Below are positions 1 to 8,617 of a stretch of 62,000 nucleotides of DNA, in pieces. Within the stretch, counting starts at the first letter, position 1; each line of letters starts with the position of its first letter. A model generated the notes under the pieces. It was not told where the DNA came from, made no database searches, and saw only the letters and a program-made list of their open reading frames with translations. The stretch is from the NCBI GenBank assembly GCA_905221605.1, contig CAJNDS010002097.1, positions 1 through 62,000 on the forward strand. The letters run 5' to 3'. Origin of the DNA: Symbiodinium natans (taxonomy: Eukaryota; Sar; Dinophyceae; Suessiales; Symbiodiniaceae). The position numbers were made by a program, and so were the translations under genes.

Positions 1-170
1 TTGTCCAACAGCCGAATAACTTTCTCTGCCACAACACGAAGTGCGGCATCATGCCCAGGCCCGAGTTCCTTGGCACGCCATGTGCTCTGGTCGCTTTCAT
101 CTGAATCCTTGTTTAGATAAAATTCGCCTCGGCTTCCTGCCACAAGGCACCGAGAACAAGATTGCGAGAA
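1..170 (-). CDS. Partial exon of unrecognised minus-strand gene, running off the left edge
   Basis: The minus strand reads open from about 170 down to base 1, giving a protein-like stretch with the segments CSRCLVAGSRGEFYLNKDSD and then AKELGPGHDAALRVVAEKVI. It has balanced composition and no low-complexity bias, unlike most open frames here. A CxxC pair (CSRC) is visible, but I cannot assign a family. The start is not in the window and the 5' boundary is a guess: no clear acceptor could be fixed. It may be a downstream exon of the same gene as the exons at 355-816, because it has the same strand and the gap is short. The intervening 170-325 is C-rich intron-like sequence ending in a short CCCTAAA cluster. 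Confidence 0.4.
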
Positions 171-324
171 AGGCACCCTTTCCTGGCAACTCCTGCGCCA
201 GACCCCCCTTCCCTCCTAGGACCCCCCACCTCCCCGATCCCAAAACCCGGCTCCTAGCACCTTCTTGGAGAGACTGAACCTCCCCACTCTTGCCTACGAC
301 CCCGGCCCCTTCTCTGGTCTCGCG

Positions 325-360
325 AACCCTAAACCCTAAACCCCAAACCCTAACCTAAAA
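325..360. repeat. Short CCCTAAA telomeric-type cluster
   Basis: Four or five near-perfect CCCTAAA heptamers lie between two exon-like stretches on the minus strand, so the array is probably intronic. Confidence 0.85.
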
Positions 361-595
361 CACCCTACCCTGGGCCGGCCCGGCTGCCGAAAACCGGGCA
401 CGCAAGCGTTTACAATACATCAAGCAGGTCACTTCCAATTTGCTCTTCTCGCTCTCAAGCAAGTCATTCATCAAGATGTTCCGTAGTCTTAGGTTCTCCA
501 GCGCTTGCTCTGGAACATCCGATTTGTCGGGTTGGCCGCGCTTTTCGTGGTACACTTTCAGCACCTGCACACGCTGTCACGCAGTGCAAATTCGC
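355..595 (-). CDS. Exon of unrecognised minus-strand gene (charged, helical)
   Basis: On the minus strand a plausible acceptor (...GCGTGTGCAG) near 571 is followed by an open frame beginning VLKVYHEKRGQPDKSDVPEQ and continuing with ALENLRLRNILMNDLLESEK. The sequence is charged and probably helical. It reads on as KSKLEVTCLMYCKRLRARF before the frame closes near the telomeric cluster, so the true donor is probably earlier. No family is recognised. The neighbouring exons at 1-170 and 620-790 have the same orientation and probably belong to the same gene. Confidence 0.45.
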
Positions 596-619
596 AGCAA
601 CAATGAGCAAACAAATGCG

Positions 620-790
620 GCTTTCAGTGGCCAGCTGGCAGGGCATGGCAAGCGGATTCTGCTGACGCACTTTTCCCATTCTTTCAGCAAGCGCTCGCGG
701 GAAAGGCGACTCCTGGGTTTGCCAGTCAGTATTGTGTCTGCCGCGCGCATCTTCCCTTTACGAGATTTTGGGGTTTCGGGTTGCGGGTGT
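620..790 (-). CDS. Exon of unrecognised minus-strand gene (basic)
   Basis: A candidate acceptor (...TCGTAAAG) near 758 precedes a frame reading GKMRAADTILTGKPRSRLSR then ERLLKEWEKCVSRIRL. Composition is basic and helix-friendly. The overlapping frames on both strands are less protein-like. It is probably the exon upstream of 355-571. Function is unknown and boundaries are approximate. Confidence 0.4.
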
Positions 791-904
791 AGGGGGTTTA
801 AGGAGCAGCGAGCCATGACACATCATTCAATAATCGTAGCGCCGTCCGTGGAAAAAGCCTTGGCTAGGCCTCTGGGAGAATATCTAAACGCTAAGCCGTA
901 CCCG

Positions 905-990
905 CCTTCAACCCTAAAAGCCCTAAACCCTGAACCCTAAACCCTGAACCCTGACCCTAAACCCTAAACCCTAAATCCTAAACCCAACCC
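905..990. repeat. Interstitial CCCTAAA array, slightly degenerate
   Basis: About ten heptamers of the CCCTAAA type with substitutions (CCCTGAA, CCTAAAT, a missing A). It is followed by a C-rich stretch. Confidence 0.9.
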
Positions 991-1334
991 CCCCCGCCCA
1001 AAGAAAAAATAATGCCAGACCATCCTACAGAGCTGAACCCTTCTGTCCTTATAGGGTCCTTTCAGGGGCTTTTGAGAGGAGATGTGCCTGGGAGAAGCTG
1101 AGTGGCTTTAGCATGCTTTAGCACGCAGGTGCCAGTCCTGCAAAACAGCCCCCCCTCCCCACTCCCCTCCCGCCCCTTCTTCCGCGCCCCTGCCCCTCCC
1201 CCCCTTCCTGCCCCCTCCCTCCCCCCCTTTTCCCCCTCTCGGTGCGTAACCAAACAGCCCCCCACAAGAAGAAGAGCAGCGTAACCAAACCCCCCCAACA
1301 GCAGTAGAGGAGCGCAGGGCCCGGAAGGGTTTAG
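991..1334. other. C-rich non-coding spacer
   Basis: This stretch is dominated by C-rich low-complexity sequence (about 1140-1300). A plus-strand segment near 1241-1268 carries GTGCGTAACCAAACAGCCCC, a motif shared in reverse orientation with 4.2-4.35 kb and 11.69-11.79 kb. No credible coding frame was seen; the open frames are Pro/Gly low-complexity. Confidence 0.6.
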
Positions 1335-2505
1335 AGCCTAAACCCTAAATTTAAGCCCTAAACCCCAGGGTTTACGCCCCAGAAGCCCTAAATTTTAGGG
1401 TTTAAGCACAAACCCCAGGGTTTAAGCCCTAAACCCTCGGGTTTAAGCCCGAAACCCTGGTTTAAGCCCTAAACCCTAGGGTTTAAGCCCTAAACCCTAG
1501 GGTTTAAGCCCTAAACCCTAGGGTTTAAGCCCTAAACCCTAGGGTTTAAGCCTTAAACCCTAGGGTTTAAGCCCTAAACCTTAGGGTTTAAGCCCTAAAC
1601 CCTAAATTTAAGCCCAAACCCTAGGGTGCAAGTCAGGGTTTAGGGCCTAAACCCTAGGGTTTAAGCCCTAAACCCTTGGGTTTAGGCCCTAAACCCTAGG
1701 GTTTAGGCCCTAAACCCTAGGGTTTAAGCCCTAAACCCTAGCGGTTTAAGCCCTTAACCCTAAATTTAAGCCCAAACTTCAAGTCTTAAACTCTAGGGTT
1801 TAAGCCCTAAGCCCTGGGGTTTAAGCCCTGAACCCTAGGGTTTAAGCCCTAAACCCTAGGCTTTAAGCCCTAAACCCTAAAATTTAAGCCCTAAACCCTA
1901 GGGTTTAAGCCCTAAACCCTAGGGTTCAAGCCCTAAACCCTAGGGGTTTAAGCCCCAAACCCTACATTTAAGCCCAAACCCTAGGGTTCAAGTCTTAAAC
2001 CCTAGGGTTTAAGCCCTAAACCCTAGGGTTTAAGCCCTAAACCTTAGGGTTTAAGCCCTAAACCCTGGGGTTTAAACCCTAGGGTTTAAGCCCTAAACCC
2101 TAGGGTCTAGGGTTTAAGCCCTAAACCCTAAATTTAAGCCCAAACCCTAGGGTTCAAGTCTTAAACCCTAGGGTTTAAGCCCTAAACCCTAGGGTTTAAG
2201 CCCTGAACCCTAGGGTTTAAGCCCTAAACCCTAGGGTTTAAGCCCTAAAATCTAGGGTTTAAGCCCTAAGCCCTAAACCCTAAATTAAAGCCCAAACCCT
2301 AGGGTTCAAGTCTTAAACCCTAGGGTTTAAGCCCTAAACCCGAGGGTTTAAGCCCTAAACCCTAGGGTTTAAGCCCTAAACCCTAGGGTTTAAGCCCTAA
2401 ACCCTAGGGTTTAAGCCCTAAACCCTAGGGTTTAAGCCCTAAACCCTAAATTTAAGCCCAAACCCTAGGGTTCAAGTCTTAAACCCTAGGGTTTAAGCCC
2501 TAAAC
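1335..2505. repeat. 21-bp palindromic telomere-derived satellite
   Basis: More than fifty units follow the consensus GGGTTTAAGCCCTAAACCCTA, a 21-bp period equal to three heptamers. Each unit juxtaposes a TTTAGGG-like half and a CCCTAAA half head to head, so the array is palindromic at the AACCCTAGGGTT centre. A longer-range variant (CCCTAAATTTAAGCCCAAACCCTAGGGTTCAAGTCTTAAACC type) recurs near 1605, 1765, 1965, 2125, 2280 and 2450, giving a higher-order period of roughly 160 bp. It lies immediately 3' of the methyltransferase gene. No coding potential. Confidence 0.95.
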
Positions 2506-2767
2506 AACAACCCCCCGTTCCGACTTGTCCGGAAGTGACCCGAAACCCTAAACCCTAGACCCCAAAACCGAAGCCCTGATCCTAAACCCGCAACCCGCAA
2601 AACGCACACGCGCAACATCCCGAAACTCCTGCCGCTGCATGCTGGCTGCGCTGCAGCACGCCCCACCCACACCACAACCTCACACAGCACATACTGAGAC
2701 ACCTAGATGCAATTGAAAAAGACTTTCCGGCATGCAGTTTTTCTGTTGTTTTCCCCCAGAGCTCGAC

Positions 2768-4634
2768 TCACAAGAGTACACTTAAACTGGCTAAGAGCAC
2801 AGCTCCAAACACAGGTGCAGTGAAACCGTTTCCAACTAGATGCTGCAACAGATCCTGATGTTCGATGCTCAAGCACTTTCTTTGTGCTGTTGCGCACAGC
2901 CCTTGCAGTTTTGCACATTCTTCCATGCTGAGGAGTCGCCCGCGTCCTTGCCGAAAAAGAAAGTATTTTCCGCCTGGAGTTATGCACGGTACAAACCCTC
3001 CTGTGGCAATAGGTGCCCGATGAACACTCTGGTCGCATTGCATCACAAGGGTAGCGTGCAGCGGGTTGAGCCTTGGCAGTCAATCCTACAAGGCATCATG
3101 CAAAAAAGGCGAGCGCAAGATTCAAAAGCATCAACGACAATAACTCGGAATCCTTGTGCAATCACGGGACTTTCTGCCGTGAACCAAAGCAGCCAGCCGA
3201 CAGGCCAGCAATTTTTGTTGGCGCCGTGTCAACTCACTGTAGCAGCTGCTCTTCGCCAACAACTTCTGGCACAGCAACAGCAGTCGAGCTGATATCTGTT
3301 GTTTTTTGATGAAATCGATGGTGTGTTGTATCCAGCGTTTCTTGACACCACCCTGAAAGCGCTCTCGCCCCCTTTCCGTCTTTCCCGCAGGCCTGGGCTC
3401 TTCATCGAGGAACATGTCCAGGCTAGTTACTTGAACCCGCATGTTCTCCACCAGCTCAAATGCGAGTTCGACCCTTTTGCTGGCAGCGGACAAAGACGAG
3501 TGCATAAAAACCATAAACGCACGCTTGCGACGCTGTGGTAGGAAATGCTTCGAATCGATGATGTGGCATGTGCCTGAATACCCCTGGCCGGCCATTTGCG
3601 CCAATCTTAGATGAGCTTGCCAGCGGTCACTACAAAACCCGTTTCTACGGAGGCTTGCGTCATGTGCGCGCACAGTCTCAGCCTAAAAAGCCAAGCAGCA
3701 TCACATCCCAGGGACGCTGTCCAGCATCCACAGCTCGTCTATGCAGCACTGCTTCCACATTTTCGAGGAGTATCAAAAGCGGCTGCCACTTCCCGACCAA
3801 GTCGGCTAGTGTAAAGAAAACATCCCCGCTGCGTGACCCAGCCCCACGTTCAAAAGCAGGCGCTTTGTGCCTCAAGCAGGACAAATCCTGGCACGGGAAG
3901 CCGCAAATCACGATATCGGGTGGTACCACAGCTTCATACCTTTGAGTTTTGAAGCAAAATGCACGGTCGGCTTCTAAAGAAGCTATATCTCCATACAAAT
4001 GCGCAATTTCGGGCTGCAAGGTCTGTGCCAGCAACACCTTCCGCTTGCACACATCAAGCTCGCAAGCGCTGTACACCAACTCCGGCATCCGAAATCGGTC
4101 CCATACCTTGGCTTGTGCGAGACAGGTACGATCTGACGACGAGCCTTGGTTGCTGGAAAACTCGCATGTCGCGCACGCCCATCCTGGTCGGGGGACAGTG
4201 CCTACGCACCATGATGGGGCCCAAGTCTGCACTGCTGGGCCCCGAGCTTTCGGAACACTCCCCCTATGCTGCACCACAGCTGGGAGGCTATTTGCTTACA
4301 CGGGGCTAAGGTCAGGGGCTATTTGCTTACGCACCATGCTGGGCGCCGAGCTTTGCAAGGCGTGGAACACACCTGTCCCCCACCACCACCCCCCCCCAAC
4401 AACAACACGAAAGAGGCAGCGGTGGGGACTTCGGCTAGGGGATCTGGTCCCTCGATGCTGCAGAGCCACTCCCATCAGAGCGTCGAGAACTATGTGGGCT
4501 ACATCCAAGCCGGCGCACAGACTCATGATGCGTAGGGTCTTCCGTCCTCTCCAGGCAAGTAACTTGCACTGTGGCTCCTGCAGCAATCGGCGGAGCATCT
4601 GATGTAGATGGTCGGCCAGCACATAGTCCGACAT
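2768..4634 (-). CDS. Cytosine-5 DNA methyltransferase (C5-MTase), intron-containing
   Basis: Catalyses transfer of a methyl group from S-adenosylmethionine to C5 of cytosine in DNA, presumably in the nucleus. The conserved motifs read in order on the minus strand. Near 4500 is motif I (MSLCAGLD, SAM binding). Around 4050-3950 are motif II (ELVYSACELD) and motif III (LYGDIASL). Near 3830 is motif IV with the catalytic cysteine (GFPCQDLS). Near 3730 is motif VI (LLENVEAV), near 3560 motif VIII (LPQRRKRAF), near 2930 motif IX (RLLSMEECAKLQG) and near 2810 motif X (HLVGNGFTAPVF). All catalytic landmarks are intact. At least four exons are needed: about 4634-4450, 4106-3693, 3611-3150 and 3070-2768. 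The ATG at 4634 gives MSDYVLADHLHQ, but a longer N-terminus joined to upstream exons is possible. The frame change near 3690 is best explained by a GC-AG intron. Homologues in dinoflagellates are sometimes carried by retroelements; no reverse transcriptase is seen next to this one. Confidence 0.85.
4190..4345. repeat. Intronic repeat sharing a motif with 11.69-11.79 kb
   Basis: Two imperfect copies of a unit of about 60-120 bp containing TTGCTTACGCACCATG and a CTGGGCCCCGAGCTTT-like tail lie in the first intron of the methyltransferase. On the gene strand the motif reads as a splice-donor-like GTGCGTAAGCAAA. Related copies occur at 11,688-11,790 and, inverted, at 1,241-1,268. Confidence 0.6.
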
Positions 4635-4639
4635 GACGG

Positions 4640-5180
4640 GCCGCTCACTGCGCTATACCCCTGCAGTGAAGGACCCCCCGCCCCCCCCCCGGCACCAACT
4701 AAAAAATATTATGGAACTGGCTGCTGCTTGTGGGTCACTCCTACTGGTCTCTGCTACATATCAGCAATACACGGTCGCGTTGCCCGCCTTGCCCGGTCCC
4801 CTTGACGACAGCGATCGGCACAGGGTTAAGCACGAAGCAAAGCATGAAGCAAAGCATGCATGTGCATCGTGACTCTGCTGCCGAGGGAACCTCTGCCGAG
4901 GCTACAAACTCACGATTGAAACCTTTCCGCTTTTTTCCCTCGCAGAACCAAGACCGCACGCATGAGCGAAGCGAGTCACGGGCTGTTCCTGTGTCTCTCT
5001 GCTGCGGCACCCCCGAACTTGTGCACTAGTGTTGCATGTGTTATAACTGTGTTATAATGAAAACACACGAAAGCTGCTGCGTTTCGGTTGCAAGACTGTT
5101 GCAAGCAAACCGGCTGTACAGTCCACAGCGCAAAATGTCCCAAGATGTTGCTGGAAGGGATACCTCCTTCATGCGTTTCG
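4640..5180. other. Intron or intergenic sequence upstream of the methyltransferase
   Basis: Contains a C-run at about 4676-4690 and a short tandem GAAGCAAAGCAT-type repeat (4831-4860). No reading frame on either strand is convincing. It is either the 5' intron of the methyltransferase or an intergenic spacer. Confidence 0.45.
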
Positions 5181-5184
5181 GTCC

Positions 5185-5397
5185 GTGGGCATGCTTGACA
5201 GCAAGGCCACTACAGCAGCAACACTCATAGCAGAGGATCGGGGCTCTACAGAAAGCTTCGAAGCTCTAAACGTCGAGCAGGGTCATCAACGTGCTGCTGA
5301 CCTGCTGTCGGCCCACGCACTCGTGGAAACATGGACTTACAAACTTGAAACACGCGTAGCGCAGACTTTTCTGCCTTCGCCGCGACCCATGCGCTGA
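5185..5397 (+). CDS. Doubtful plus-strand ORF, 70 aa
   Basis: The frame reads TTAATLIAEDRGSTESFEAL then NVEQGHQRAADLLSAHALVE, which is unusually protein-like for the plus strand. It may continue in a second frame at 5482-5580 (MTLVAKAVIPKVNVLGTFTH), which has about 75 percent G or C at third positions. The opposite strand also offers open frames here, so the strand is ambiguous. No family is recognised. If real, it would be the only plus-strand gene in the window. Confidence 0.2.
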   Translation: MGMLDSKATTAATLIAEDRGSTESFEALNVEQGHQRAADLLSAHALVETWTYKLETRVAQTFLPSPRPMR

Positions 5398-5558
5398 TTG
5401 TTAGTCACAGCTTTCGCCTGCCAGCGCAACCTGTAGATTTCCTGGCAAAACTCCAGTCTCAAGGGCGCAGAATAGGCTAGCATGACTCTTGTGGCGAAAG
5501 CTGTCATCCCCAAGGTGAATGTCCTCGGGACATTCACACACTGCGAACCGCCGGACAA
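5337..5558 (-). CDS. Possible exon between SET-like and methyltransferase parts
   Basis: The minus-strand frame reads VPRTFTLGMTAFATRVMLAY then SAPLRLEFCQEIYRLRWQAK, with G/C-biased third positions similar to the other minus-strand exons. It would link the SET-like exon (5562-7013) with the methyltransferase. A competing minus-strand frame (5401-5583) and a plus-strand frame overlap it. No family is recognised. Confidence 0.3.
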   Translation of the reverse strand: MSGGSQCVNVPRTFTLGMTAFATRVMLAYSAPLRLEFCQEIYRLRWQAKAVTNNQRMGRGEGRKVCATRVSSL

Positions 5559-5561
5559 GAA

Positions 5562-7013
5562 CTACAACGTCATGGTGACACACTTCACAGAAACAAAGCG
5601 GACACCAGTCAGCGTGAGGCGTTTCCCGGCATGGAGTTTCTTCTTCTTGCCCTTGTTTTCCAAGGCCAAATCTGAATTTGACAGGTCCTGGGCGGCAACT
5701 TCAAAGAAGGCTTCCACCCCGCCAAGGGCAGCAAAGAGCTCTACCAGATGGCGGTCTGACTGCTGCGGCTCCCACACGGCATTCGCTGTTTCCTTGTCTT
5801 TTGCCTTGAAGCTACCGTTCTTGTAGCTTGAGTAGTCGATTGAGACAACCGGCACCTCCACAAATTGCTTGATCACATCGGAAAGCTTCTGCACCCTGCC
5901 AGCGTAGAATACCTTTGTCCCCTTGTCCGGGTTCCAAGTAAGAATGCTGTTGTCATCTTCACGGCCCTCTGTCCTTACTTTGGGCGGCTGCAGTGGGGAG
6001 TGCAGTGGGAAGGTTGGGGGTAGGCTGGTGTGGAGGTGGTGGGCGAAGGGATGGGCCGTGTTATGGTGAAACTTGGGGAGTGGCGGGCGTTGCAGCCCGA
6101 GGCTCCCAGCAGAGAAGGTTCCACTGTCTGCCTGCAGGTAGTACATCATCTCTCCTGCAGAGAGGCGCTTTCTCCGCGAGCAGCTTTTGAGCATGAGGCC
6201 GCCTTCGCCGTTCACATTGGTCGTCTTCAACAACTTCCACCCGCTTGTCTCCCGAATGACATCAGCACTCTGAGACACATCATCAAGAGGGGGCTTTTCT
6301 TCCTTGGATTCTGTGGCCATGTCGTCCTGCATGATCAGATCCCGGCGCTCTTCATCGCATAGGTCTAACCCCCCCATCCCTGGCACAGAAGCTTCCCCTC
6401 CGACCCCCTCCATGAAGAACTCCTTCAGCTCAGCTTCAAGGTCCGAGGCGGTCTCCTCTTCTCCTCTTGCATGGTCCTGCTTCGTCTGTTTCCCAGGACG
6501 CATCGCCTCCGATTGCAAGCAGGGTCTTTTCCGGAGCTGCCTGGCCTGCTCATCTACCCCCCTCGGATCTACTTCCCCCGCAGCTTGTGCCGGTGACACC
6601 GGCTGGGCTGCTGGCTGGGCTGCTGGCTGGGCTGCTGGCTTGGCTGCTGTAGACTTGGCTTTGGCGGCTGCTTTTGCTTTTGGCATGCCGGCTTTCACAG
6701 GCTTTGGCTTGGGAGCACTCGGCCAAAGGAGTTCATCACCCTCGTCAACAGCGGAAGTACAAACAAACTTGGCGAAGACATCGCCATCCTCTCGAAGAAG
6801 GTCCACGTTGCTCCCTACTTTCTGCTGGAAGCCCTCCTCAGGGATGGATGACCTCAGGAACGGCCATAAGTCTGAGCAAGATGCTGTCAAGGCGTAACGC
6901 TTCGCACGTCCAATCCCGTCCAGCTGTGGGTGGATGATGGTGACTACATCCTCTGCTGGAGCACTGTCGTCGCTCAGAAGTTGCCAGCGCCTTGCAAAGC
7001 ACGGTCTGTTCAT
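5562..7013 (-). CDS. SET-like domain C-terminal half, disordered linker and unknown domain
   Basis: The open frame starts after a plausible acceptor (...CATGAACAG) near 7010. Residues 1 to about 95 resemble the second half of a SET domain, ending GSNVDLLREDGDVFAKFVCT then AVDEGDELLW (compare the family's N..H and GDELxxxY region; the usual Tyr is not evident). An Ala/Lys/Pro/Gln-rich linker follows, with an imperfect AAQP repeat, then an acidic region. The segment from about 6115 to 5985 is Pro/His-rich and probably an intron read through. After it the frame reads TKVFYAGRVQKLSDVIKQFV and VPVVSIDYSSYKNGSFKAKD, which is well-folded-looking but unrecognised. SET enzymes methylate lysines; activity here is unproven because the key residues are incomplete. 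Confidence 0.5.
   Translation of the reverse strand: MNRPCFARRWQLLSDDSAPAEDVVTIIHPQLDGIGRAKRYALTASCSDLWPFLRSSIPEEGFQQKVGSNVDLLREDGDVFAKFVCTSAVDEGDELLWPSAPKPKPVKAGMPKAKAAAKAKSTAAKPAAQPAAQPAAQPVSPAQAAGEVDPRGVDEQARQLRKRPCLQSEAMRPGKQTKQDHARGEEETASDLEAELKEFFMEGVGGEASVPGMGGLDLCDEERRDLIMQDDMATESKEEKPPLDDVSQSADVIRETSGWKLLKTTNVNGEGGLMLKSCSRRKRLSAGEMMYYLQADSGTFSAGSLGLQRPPLPKFHHNTAHPFAHHLHTSLPPTFPLHSPLQPPKVRTEGREDDNSILTWNPDKGTKVFYAGRVQKLSDVIKQFVEVPVVSIDYSSYKNGSFKAKDKETANAVWEPQQSDRHLVELFAALGGVEAFFEVAAQDLSNSDLALENKGKKKKLHAGKRLTLTGVRFVSVKCVTMTL
5985..6115 (-). other. Probable intron inside the 5562-7013 reading frame
   Basis: Within the long open frame this stretch encodes a Pro/His/Leu-rich sequence unlike its flanks. 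It is pyrimidine-rich on the minus strand and ends near a CAAAG or CAG acceptor-like site. It has no stop codon, so it could also be retained coding sequence. Confidence 0.35.
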
Positions 7014-7057
7014 GACACATCAGGTAAGCAAGTGCGCTGCACTGCATACACATAATC

Positions 7058-7250
7058 ACGAAACCCTAACCCTAAACCCTAAACCCTAAACCCTAAACCC
7101 TAAACCCTAAACCCTAAACCCTAAACCCTAAACCCTAAACCCTAAACCCTAAACCCTAAACCCCTAAACCCTAAACCCTAAGCCCTAAGCCCTAAGCCCT
7201 AAGCCCTAAACCCTAAACCCTAAACCCTAAACCCTAAACCCTAAACCCTC
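7058..7250. repeat. Perfect CCCTAAA array, intronic
   Basis: About 27 heptamers, largely exact, with a short block of CCCTAAG variants at 7190-7210. It lies between the two halves of the SET-like domain, so it is apparently within an intron of a minus-strand gene. Transcripts would carry TTTAGGG runs. Confidence 0.95.
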
Positions 7251-7319
7251 AAGGCCAGGATAAATAGAAATTGTAGGTGTTTCATTGCGTGCAATAATCC
7301 TTCATCCTTCACAATGCAA

Positions 7320-7790
7320 AAAAAATTAGACCCTCTGCGTGATCCCGAACCCCAGCCCCAGCCAGTCCAGCCCACCCAGCCCCACCCACCTGGCCTCCAA
7401 GCCTCCCTCCAGCCCCAGGCCTCAGCCCCTCCAGGCCCCTCCAAGCTCCAGCCCCTCCAGCCCCTCACCCCTCAGCAGCCCCTCCAGCCCCTCCACCCCC
7501 TCCAGCCCCTCCAGCCAGCCCCTCCAGCCCCTCTAGCCCCTCCAGCCCGCCCCTCCAGCACCAGCCCTCTCCAGCCCTCTCCAGCCCCTCCAGCCCCCTC
7601 CAGCCCCAGCCCCCTCCAGCCCCAGCCCTCTCCAGCCCCTGCCTTTCCAGCCAGGCCCTCCAGCCCCTCCAGCCCCTCGCCGCCAATGTCCAGCCCACAC
7701 CCAACACCCCAGCCCCAGCCCATCCCAGCTCTACAAGCCCCAGCACCCCCCCAGCCCCCAGCAAAAGCAAAAACAAAAAACCCTGCAAAA
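7320..7790. repeat. CCAGCCCCT minisatellite (about 9 bp unit)
   Basis: Several dozen degenerate copies of CCAGCCCCT and shorter derivatives produce long Pro/Ser-rich frames on the plus strand and Gly/Trp-rich frames on the minus strand. It lies in the same presumed intron as the adjacent telomeric arrays. The tail (7760-7850) changes to AAAACCCCCCAAA-type repeats. I treat the frames as spurious. Confidence 0.85.
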
Positions 7791-7862
7791 CCCCCCAAAA
7801 CCAGGCAAAACCCCCCAAACCCGGCAAAACCCCCCAAAACTCTGGACAGATACAATTCCTAT

Positions 7863-7915
7863 AAACCCTAAACCCTAAACCCTAAACCCTAAACCCTAAA
7901 CCCGAAACCCTAAAC
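7863..7915. repeat. CCCTAAA array flanking the SET-like exon
   Basis: Seven heptamers, with one CCCGAAA variant, immediately next to the 3' end of the 7935-8606 exon. Confidence 0.9.
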
Positions 7916-7934
7916 GTTCGACTGTGTCGCCTTG

Positions 7935-8606
7935 CTAGCAGCAGTTTGCATGCAGTTTGCCTGTGTGGCCTTGCTTGCTGCAGAGGCGCTGAGGCAACAC
8001 CATGATCACATCACCCTTTTCGAACTTACGCATGGCAAACAGACCCTTTTCGTTTGGAACCGCCAGGCTGTTGGCCAGGCAAACGTCATGCCGGATGCAT
8101 GCCTGGCTCTGGGCCAGGCATGCGGGCAGGAACATGTTGGGACTCATCTCCGAGCTGCTGGTTTGCCCGGCGCTGCTGGGCTTGGCGTTGCTAGCTTCGA
8201 GGATAATGTGGTTCTGGTAATCTGCCTTGCCGGTGGACACAGCCATTGCCGCAAGGATTTCCGGCACTTCTGGAGTGGTGGGCAGCTGGGCAGCAATCGT
8301 GTCCAGCGCAAAGTCGCTGTCCGTTTTGATGAGGATGCGTTTCTGCAACTTCGATTTTTCCAGCGCCTCCAAGCTGTTCCGCAAGTCTGCGTTGTCAGAT
8401 ATGCACTTGAGGGGAGCTGGCAGCAAAAGCCGGGCCAAATTGAGAGCAAAACGCCCCCGCATGTCCAGCACCGCCAACATCTTCCCGGCACGCAAAACAT
8501 TCAAGCCCTCGAGAAGCTCAAGGACTTGCTTCTCCTCCTCCGCAGCAGTTAGGTTCAGAGCCTTGCGCAGGGCCCTGAACCGAAAGGTCAGCAAAAACCC
8601 CATCAC
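7935..8606 (-). CDS. Exon with helical region and start of a SET-like domain
   Basis: An acceptor-like TTTCGGTTCAG near 8580 precedes RALRKALNLTAAEEEKQVLE. The first 110 residues are helical and leucine-rich (VLRAGKMLAVLDMRGRFALN). After a Ser-rich segment the frame ends LANSLAVPNEKGLFAMRKFE then KGDVIMVLPQRL, which resembles the N-terminal strand pair of a SET domain (GLFAxxxFxKGDVI). The remainder of the domain appears in the next exon (5562-7013), across a large repeat-filled intron. The plus-strand frame over the same bases is antisense shadow. Family assignment is tentative. Confidence 0.5.
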   Translation of the reverse strand: MMGFLLTFRFRALRKALNLTAAEEEKQVLELLEGLNVLRAGKMLAVLDMRGRFALNLARLLLPAPLKCISDNADLRNSLEALEKSKLQKRILIKTDSDFALDTIAAQLPTTPEVPEILAAMAVSTGKADYQNHIILEASNAKPSSAGQTSSSEMSPNMFLPACLAQSQACIRHDVCLANSLAVPNEKGLFAMRKFEKGDVIMVLPQRLCSKQGHTGKLHANCC

Positions 8607-8617
8607 TTACACACACA

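Noticed and set aside
1335-2505. CRISPR array
   Set aside because: The units are contiguous with no unique spacers and consist of telomeric motifs.
3949-4602. 217-codon plus-strand frame
   Set aside because: Antisense to the methyltransferase exons, whose motifs are unambiguous.
7314-7871. 185-codon Pro/Ser-rich plus-strand frame
   Set aside because: Produced by the CCAGCCCCT minisatellite, lies in an apparent minus-strand intron, and the opposite strand is equally open.
7932-8552. 206-codon plus-strand frame
   Set aside because: Antisense to the SET-like exon; composition (His/Gln/Cys-rich) is less protein-like and the minus strand has a splice acceptor and a recognisable motif.
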